In this document: one piece after another, positions 44,336 through 48,428 of the stretch
How positions within the stretch are numbered: the stretch's first letter is position 1
Layout of the letters: each line of letters begins with the position of its first letter
DNA from: Bacteroides sp. CAG:443
GTDB lineage: Bacteria > Bacteroidota > Bacteroidia > Bacteroidales > Bacteroidaceae
Reading direction: 5' to 3'
Assembly: GCA_000432735.1 (NCBI GenBank)
Contig: FR887832.1
Span: forward strand, 23,451-71,878
Length of the DNA stretch: 48,428 bases
The notes under the pieces: model-generated
The model's database searches: none
What the model was told of the DNA's origin: nothing
What the model saw: only the letters and a program-made list of their open reading frames with translations
Made by a program: the position numbers and the translations under genes

Positions 44336-45300
44336 AACTATTTGAACGCGTAGAAAGTGGAAGGGGGCTGTTTGCTGTAGAAACAATCAGTTTGATATAT
44401 AACGCTTTGACATCCTTGCTGATATTATTGCAGTTTCCCCGTATGGACCATCCCGGCATGATGTTGCTGGAGCGTCTGGGTATTGTTATTCTGACGTTTG
44501 TCCTGATATTTCTGTATCAAGCTTTTCCATGTCGTCTGACAGCCTTTATACGTATGGCTGTACAGATGAGTCTGCTTGCTTACTGGTATCCCGACACATT
44601 CGAGTTTAACCGTTTGTTTCCCAATCTGGATTACGTGTTTGCTCACGCCGAACAGATATTGTTCGGTTGTCAACCGGCGGTAGAATTCAGCAAACATTGT
44701 CCGTCCATGTGGTTCAGTGAGCCTTTCAATATGGGATATTTCTTTTATTATCCCATGATACTGGTTGTGGTGGTCTATTATTTCCTGAAGCGTTTTGAGT
44801 GGTTTGAAAAGATTTGTTTCGTACTGGTCACTTCATTTTTCATCTATTATTTTGTTTATATCATGTTGCCGGTGGCAGGGCCTCAGTTCTATTTTCCAGC
44901 TATAGGTATGGATAAGGTGAATGCCTGTATTTTCCCCGCTATCGGCGATTACTTCAATACGAATGACTATCTGATTCCGGGTCCCGGATTTGAACATGGA
45001 CTTTTCTATCGGTTGGTAGAAGCTTCTCAGGAAGTAGGAGAGCGCCCTACAGCAGCTTTTCCCAGTTCGCATGTGGGAATTTCTACCATTGTGATGATAA
45101 TGGCATGGCGTGTAAACAAGAAACTGGCCTATGTGCTGGCCCCTTTCTATATTCTTCTTTGCTGTGCTACAGTCTATATTCAGGCGCATTACCTGCTTGA
45201 TGCCATTGTAGGTTTTGTATCAGCTTTCTTTGTGTATAATCTTGCTACGCTGATGTACAAACGATGGTTTATCTCACCAGTTTTTAAACTGATGGGATAA
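44326..45300 (+). CDS. PAP2_3 (Aur1-like inositol-phosphotransferase type) membrane protein
   Basis: This 324-residue protein has about six to eight membrane segments. The PAP2 active-site signature is present: ERPTAAFPSSHVG with His249, and HYLLD with His288 and Asp292. This spacing and the aromatic-rich middle (PFNMGYFFYYPMI) fit the PAP2_3 group, which includes fungal inositol phosphorylceramide synthase Aur1 and bacterial lipid phosphatases. Bacteroidales make sphingolipids, so a phospholipid or sphingolipid head-group phosphatase/transferase is a reasonable inference. It overlaps the epimerase gene by 10 bp and is convergent with dus, with only 6 bp between the two stop codons. Confidence 0.82.
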   Translation: MAIKLFERVESGRGLFAVETISLIYNALTSLLILLQFPRMDHPGMMLLERLGIVILTFVLIFLYQAFPCRLTAFIRMAVQMSLLAYWYPDTFEFNRLFPNLDYVFAHAEQILFGCQPAVEFSKHCPSMWFSEPFNMGYFFYYPMILVVVVYYFLKRFEWFEKICFVLVTSFFIYYFVYIMLPVAGPQFYFPAIGMDKVNACIFPAIGDYFNTNDYLIPGPGFEHGLFYRLVEASQEVGERPTAAFPSSHVGISTIVMIMAWRVNKKLAYVLAPFYILLCCATVYIQAHYLLDAIVGFVSAFFVYNLATLMYKRWFISPVFKLMG

Positions 45301-45306
45301 ACATGC

Positions 45307-46290
45307 TTATTCTCCGAACGTTTCTTCTATGTGGTCGAGTATACCGTTCAGGTCGGCCAGTGTTTCTGCACGCAGCATGGCAATACGGGTATCCTTGAAG
45401 TTGGGAATCCCTTTAAATAAAGGAGATGCTGCCAGATGACGGCGGACATGCAGGATACCCCGGCGTTCGTCGAGCAGATTGACACTGTCTTGCACTTCAC
45501 GGCGCAGTACATCCATTTTCCATTTAAACGATAAAGGAGGGAGTTCCTCGCCGGTTTGCAGGAAATGTTTTACTTCCTTGAAGATCCACGGACGTCCGAA
45601 ACTGGCACGGCCAATCATGATGGCATCCACCCCGTAGCGGTCGAAACATTCTTTTGCCCGTTGTGGAGTGGTGACATCACCATTTCCTATAATCGGAATG
45701 TGCATGCGTGGATTGTTCTTCACTTCACCTATCAGCGTCCAGTCGGCTTCGCCGGTATACATTTGTGCCCGGGTACGACCATGGATAGTCAGTGCTTCAA
45801 TGCCACAATCCTGCAACTGTTCTGCCAGTTCAACGATGATCTTGTGTTCGGCATCCCAGCCCAGACGGGTTTTTACCGTTACCGGAATCTTGACGGCATC
45901 TACGACAGCCTTGGTTATTTCCAGCATTTTCGGAACATTCTGCAACATTCCTGAACCGGCTCCTTTGCCAGCTACACGTTTTACCGGACAGCCAAAGTTC
46001 AAGTCCAGAATATCTGGATGAGCCTGTTCTACGATACGTGCTGCTTCCACCATGGTATCGGTATCTTTTCCATATATCTGAATGGCAACCGGGCGTTCTG
46101 CATCGCTGATATTCAGTTTTAACATGGTTTTTCCTACCGAACGAATCAGGGCATCGCTCGACACAAATTCGGTATACACCATATCGGCTCCGAACTCTTT
46201 GCATAGCAAGCGGAATGCGGGATCGGTTACATCCTCCATCGGAGCGAGCAGTACGGGCTTGTCGCCTAAATCTATATTTCTTATTTTCAT
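45307..46290 (-). CDS. dusB: tRNA-dihydrouridine synthase (DusB-like)
   Basis: This 327-residue flavoenzyme reduces specific uridines in tRNA. The FMN-binding start is VLLAPMEDVTDPAFRLLC, the catalytic Cys101 is in LDLNFGCPVKRVAGKGAGSGML, and TIHGRTRAQMYTGEADW and IPIIGNGDVTTPQ form the rest of the barrel. The MIGRASFGRPWIF segment is typical of the DusB branch. The length fits. It is followed within 6 bp by the end of the convergent PAP2_3 gene, so transcripts must overlap there. A -7-like element is 78 bp upstream. Confidence 0.92.
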   Translation of the reverse strand: MKIRNIDLGDKPVLLAPMEDVTDPAFRLLCKEFGADMVYTEFVSSDALIRSVGKTMLKLNISDAERPVAIQIYGKDTDTMVEAARIVEQAHPDILDLNFGCPVKRVAGKGAGSGMLQNVPKMLEITKAVVDAVKIPVTVKTRLGWDAEHKIIVELAEQLQDCGIEALTIHGRTRAQMYTGEADWTLIGEVKNNPRMHIPIIGNGDVTTPQRAKECFDRYGVDAIMIGRASFGRPWIFKEVKHFLQTGEELPPLSFKWKMDVLRREVQDSVNLLDERRGILHVRRHLAASPLFKGIPNFKDTRIAMLRAETLADLNGILDHIEETFGE

Positions 46291-46368
46291 TGTAATATTT
46301 TATAGGGTTCGACTGCAAACAGGTAAGTAAAGCTTGCAGTAGATATAAACAGCTTGTTGAAATCGCTG

Positions 46369-46376
46369 CAAAATTA
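46369..46376 (-). promoter_or_regulatory. TAnnTTTG -7 element for dus
   Basis: The minus strand reads TAATTTTG, a consensus match, 78 bp before the dus start and just after the terminator of the upstream SusCD operon. Confidence 0.45.
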
Positions 46377-46387
46377 ATAAATAAAAG

Positions 46388-46431
46388 AAATCCTCCCAAG
46401 AGAAGGTATTACCTTTCACTTGGGAGGATTT
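46388..46431 (-). terminator. Terminator of the second SusC/SusD operon
   Basis: AAATCCTCCCAAG (46388-46400) and CTTGGGAGGATTT (46419-46431) pair perfectly over 13 bp. The loop contains a second palindrome (AAGGTATTACCTT). A T-rich tract follows on the minus strand. It is 19 bp past the susD stop. Confidence 0.8.
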
Positions 46432-46450
46432 CATATGATAGAGCTACGGC

Positions 46451-48085
46451 TTATCGATAGAAGTCCAATTTAGGATGATTGTTGTACAAATTTTGGTTCT
46501 GAAGCTCTTCTTTTTCCGGAATGCGGAACAGATAATATTTACTGTTCGCCTCGAAGTCTGATTCATCAGGAAATTTTAGAGTAGAATGTCCACTTATAAG
46601 CATACAGTTCTGTTCTTTATATTCATCTGTTGCATTTTTAGGAGCTAGAATTACATCACCGTTCTCATCCAGTTTAGGTGTTCTTATTTCTTGTCCTTTG
46701 CTGTCGTGTGTGATGTCAGCCATTGCATATTCTTCGAATTTCTTACGATCTACCGACTGTTGGTTACGGATAATGTCGGTCAGCGAGAAACCTTCTCCCC
46801 ACAACTCTTTACGGCGTTCCAGCCAGATTTCCTTCAACAGCTCGTCGCCTGTTGCCGTAACGGCAGGCGATTCGAATCCTTCTTTCATACGGGCATCACG
46901 CAATTCCTTCAGCAAAGCCTGAGCTTCGCTTGTCTTGCCATTGATATGTGCCGCCGCTTCTGCCTTGATCAGATACATTTCTGCCACACGCATCATAATG
47001 ACATCTCCCAGCATGTTGTTGATATCGGCAAACAGAAACTTATAGTTCAGCATGGCACATTCGCCGTAACCTGTGTTCAATCCCCATTTGAACAAATCTC
47101 TACGGTAATCATTCTTGTCGAACAGCTCCTTAAAGTGAGGGTCTGTATTAAAGTTGGTGTAACCACCGTCTGGAGTTGTAGTATCTTTATAATAAAAGTT
47201 ATAGGCAGGAAGGTTATCATCCAGTGTACAAGAGTATCCCCACATCCATTCTTTGTTCAATGCATCGTTGAAGCCAGACTTGTATTCTGCTTCACTCATC
47301 AGGTAGTTGTTCTTCAACTTCATGGCCTCGTCTGCATACTTGTAAGCATCTTCCCATTTGCGGGCATATAAGCTGGCGCGTGCTCTCAAACCTGTTACGA
47401 CAATGTGGTCGATCTTGTATTGATCCGTTGCATTCGATCCTCGGTTATAATCTGCTGGAATCAGGTCATATCCCCATTTCAAATCGTTCAAGGCTTGTTC
47501 GTATACTTCCGATACACTTGCAGCTGGCTTTCCAGTTGTAGCCATATCGTAATTGGTTGGTTCTGTATAGATAGGTACGCATACAGCGTCCGGATCTTTG
47601 TCGATAGCAAAAGAATAGTGGCTTGCCAGCAACATATACAAGAAACCACGGGTAGCATAAGCCTGTCCTTTGATGCGGTTCTTTTCTTCCTGATCTCCCG
47701 AAATACCGTCGATGTTCTTGAGAACGGCATTGCAGTTATTGATTGGATCGTACACCATGTCCCACATTACGTCGTTTATTTCTCCGCGTCCGTAGCCGTT
47801 GGTTAGTTTATAGCTGGAAGAATAACCGTAACTGGTAGTTCTTACTACATCGGAGCCGGCAAAATCATCGTTTATCATGATGGCTCCGTAGCCGATGGAA
47901 GCATAGGTAGAACCGGAATTAAAAATATAGTTCCAAGCTCCTCTGATTACACGGTCGGCATTTTCCAGATTTTTGAATACAGCATTTGCTTCAAGTGAAG
48001 TTGTAGGAGCTGTATCGAGGTCGCAGGCTGTAACGGTGCAGGCAGCCAGTGCGGTAAGGCATATATTTTTATAATTGAATTTCAT
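46451..48085 (-). CDS. SusD/RagB-family lipoprotein (second locus)
   Basis: This 544-residue protein has a lipoprotein signal (TACTVTACDLDTAPTT) with acidic residues after the lipid Cys, suggesting surface display. The TPR-like helices (TRGFLYMLLASHYSFA) and the late SusD signature (MMRVAEMYLIKAEAAAHINGKTSEAQALLKEL, WLERRKELWGEGFSLTDIIRNQ) are clear. It pairs with the SusC upstream (15-bp gap) and differs clearly from the SusD at 19178-20788, so this is a separate locus. The operon ends here, with a strong terminator and no enzyme gene after susD in the window. Confidence 0.94.
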   Translation of the reverse strand: MKFNYKNICLTALAACTVTACDLDTAPTTSLEANAVFKNLENADRVIRGAWNYIFNSGSTYASIGYGAIMINDDFAGSDVVRTTSYGYSSSYKLTNGYGRGEINDVMWDMVYDPINNCNAVLKNIDGISGDQEEKNRIKGQAYATRGFLYMLLASHYSFAIDKDPDAVCVPIYTEPTNYDMATTGKPAASVSEVYEQALNDLKWGYDLIPADYNRGSNATDQYKIDHIVVTGLRARASLYARKWEDAYKYADEAMKLKNNYLMSEAEYKSGFNDALNKEWMWGYSCTLDDNLPAYNFYYKDTTTPDGGYTNFNTDPHFKELFDKNDYRRDLFKWGLNTGYGECAMLNYKFLFADINNMLGDVIMMRVAEMYLIKAEAAAHINGKTSEAQALLKELRDARMKEGFESPAVTATGDELLKEIWLERRKELWGEGFSLTDIIRNQQSVDRKKFEEYAMADITHDSKGQEIRTPKLDENGDVILAPKNATDEYKEQNCMLISGHSTLKFPDESDFEANSKYYLFRIPEKEELQNQNLYNNHPKLDFYR

Positions 48086-48100
48086 ATTTCGTCAAATTTT

Positions 48101-48428
48101 TTAAAGAGTTACATTAATACCGAATGAGAAAGTCTTCATAGCCGGATAGCGATATGATACGACACCGCTGATAGGCTGTTCAGGATCAAGACCTTGCTGG
48201 TGACTGAATGTCAACAGGTTTTCACCTTGAACAAAGATGCTGGCATCTTTCAGTGTGGCAAAGTGTATCCATCTCTGAGGTAAGGTATAGCTTAATGTAA
48301 CTGTTTTCAAACGCAGGAACGAACGGTTTACCAACCAGCGGCTTGAAGTGCTGGTGAAATAGCTGGTCTGGTCGTACGACAGACGTGGAATATCTGTGTA
48401 TCGGTTTTCCGGAGTCCAGCGGTTCCGC
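48101..48428 (-). CDS. SusC/RagA-family TonB-dependent transporter, C-terminal end (cut by window edge)
   Basis: The frame is open to the window end. The visible 108 residues include RWTPENRYTDIPRLSY, NRSFLRLKTVTLSYTLPQRW and the final strand KTFSFGINVTL, the standard C-terminus of SusC proteins. It directly precedes susD on the same strand. The N-terminal nine tenths lie outside the window. Confidence 0.9.
   Translation of the reverse strand, partial: RNRWTPENRYTDIPRLSYDQTSYFTSTSSRWLVNRSFLRLKTVTLSYTLPQRWIHFATLKDASIFVQGENLLTFSHQQGLDPEQPISGVVSYRYPAMKTFSFGINVTL

Noticed and set aside
46865..46885. T-loop-like bases (GATTCGAATCC) suggesting a tRNA
   Set aside because: They lie inside the susD coding frame and no acceptor stem or anticodon arm is found around them.

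Overview
The window is chromosomal DNA from a gut member of the Bacteroidales, most like Bacteroides or Phocaeicola. The evidence is two SusC/SusD pairs, a single-polypeptide hybrid two-component regulator (HTCS), many Bacteroides-style lipoproteins, weak Shine-Dalgarno sites with A-rich leaders, and repeated TAnnTTTG-type -7 promoter elements. I see no rRNA, tRNA, CRISPR array, prophage or complete insertion sequence. The species cannot be fixed from sequence reading alone.

Layout: (1) 1-1740 is the 3' part of a YfhO-family membrane protein, convergent with (2) an M48-like lipoprotein or exported protein whose zinc motif is damaged (1913-3448). (3) 3521-10812 is a minus-strand glycan assembly cluster: a Wzx-type flippase first, then six glycosyltransferase or glycosyltransferase-like genes. 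There is no polymerase and no initiating transferase. The two promoter-proximal genes are clearly more AT-rich than the rest. (4) metG lies upstream of it. (5) 13364-29766 is a saccharide-utilisation region: a GH20 gene (+), then a minus-strand operon running carboxylesterase, SusC, SusD, CE1-like esterase, GH3, and a divergent HTCS regulator. (6) 30075-38447 holds housekeeping genes and lipoproteins: an EamA transporter, a YifB/ComM-type ATPase, a thioredoxin-fold lipoprotein lacking its CXXC, a TPR lipoprotein, xerD, aroQ and pyk. (7) 38458-40754 continues the plus-strand run with an O-methyltransferase, rbfA and a LolC/E-type permease. (8) 41017-46290 holds rnr, an NAD-dependent epimerase overlapping a PAP2_3 (Aur1-like) membrane protein, and dus. 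(9) 46451-48428 is the end of a second SusC/SusD operon, cut by the window edge.

How it fits together: the HTCS probably senses a glycan breakdown product in the periplasm and switches on the esterase-SusCD-CE1-GH3 operon. That operon is unusual because an esterase gene precedes susC, two different esterase families are present, and no endo-acting glycanase or SusE/F-like protein is visible; an acylated oligosaccharide or acyl glycoside would fit. The flippase/glycosyltransferase cluster looks suited to building a short, non-polymerised lipid-linked glycan, such as a lipooligosaccharide outer region or a protein O-glycan.

The most unusual non-coding signals lie between convergent genes. Two loci 28 kb apart each carry a pair of TTTGTACAAA palindromes exactly 21 bp apart beside an inverted repeat. 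A foldback element lies at 29911-30040. A 195-bp MITE-like element with imperfect terminal inverted repeats, enclosing a bidirectional terminator hairpin, lies at 40791-40985.
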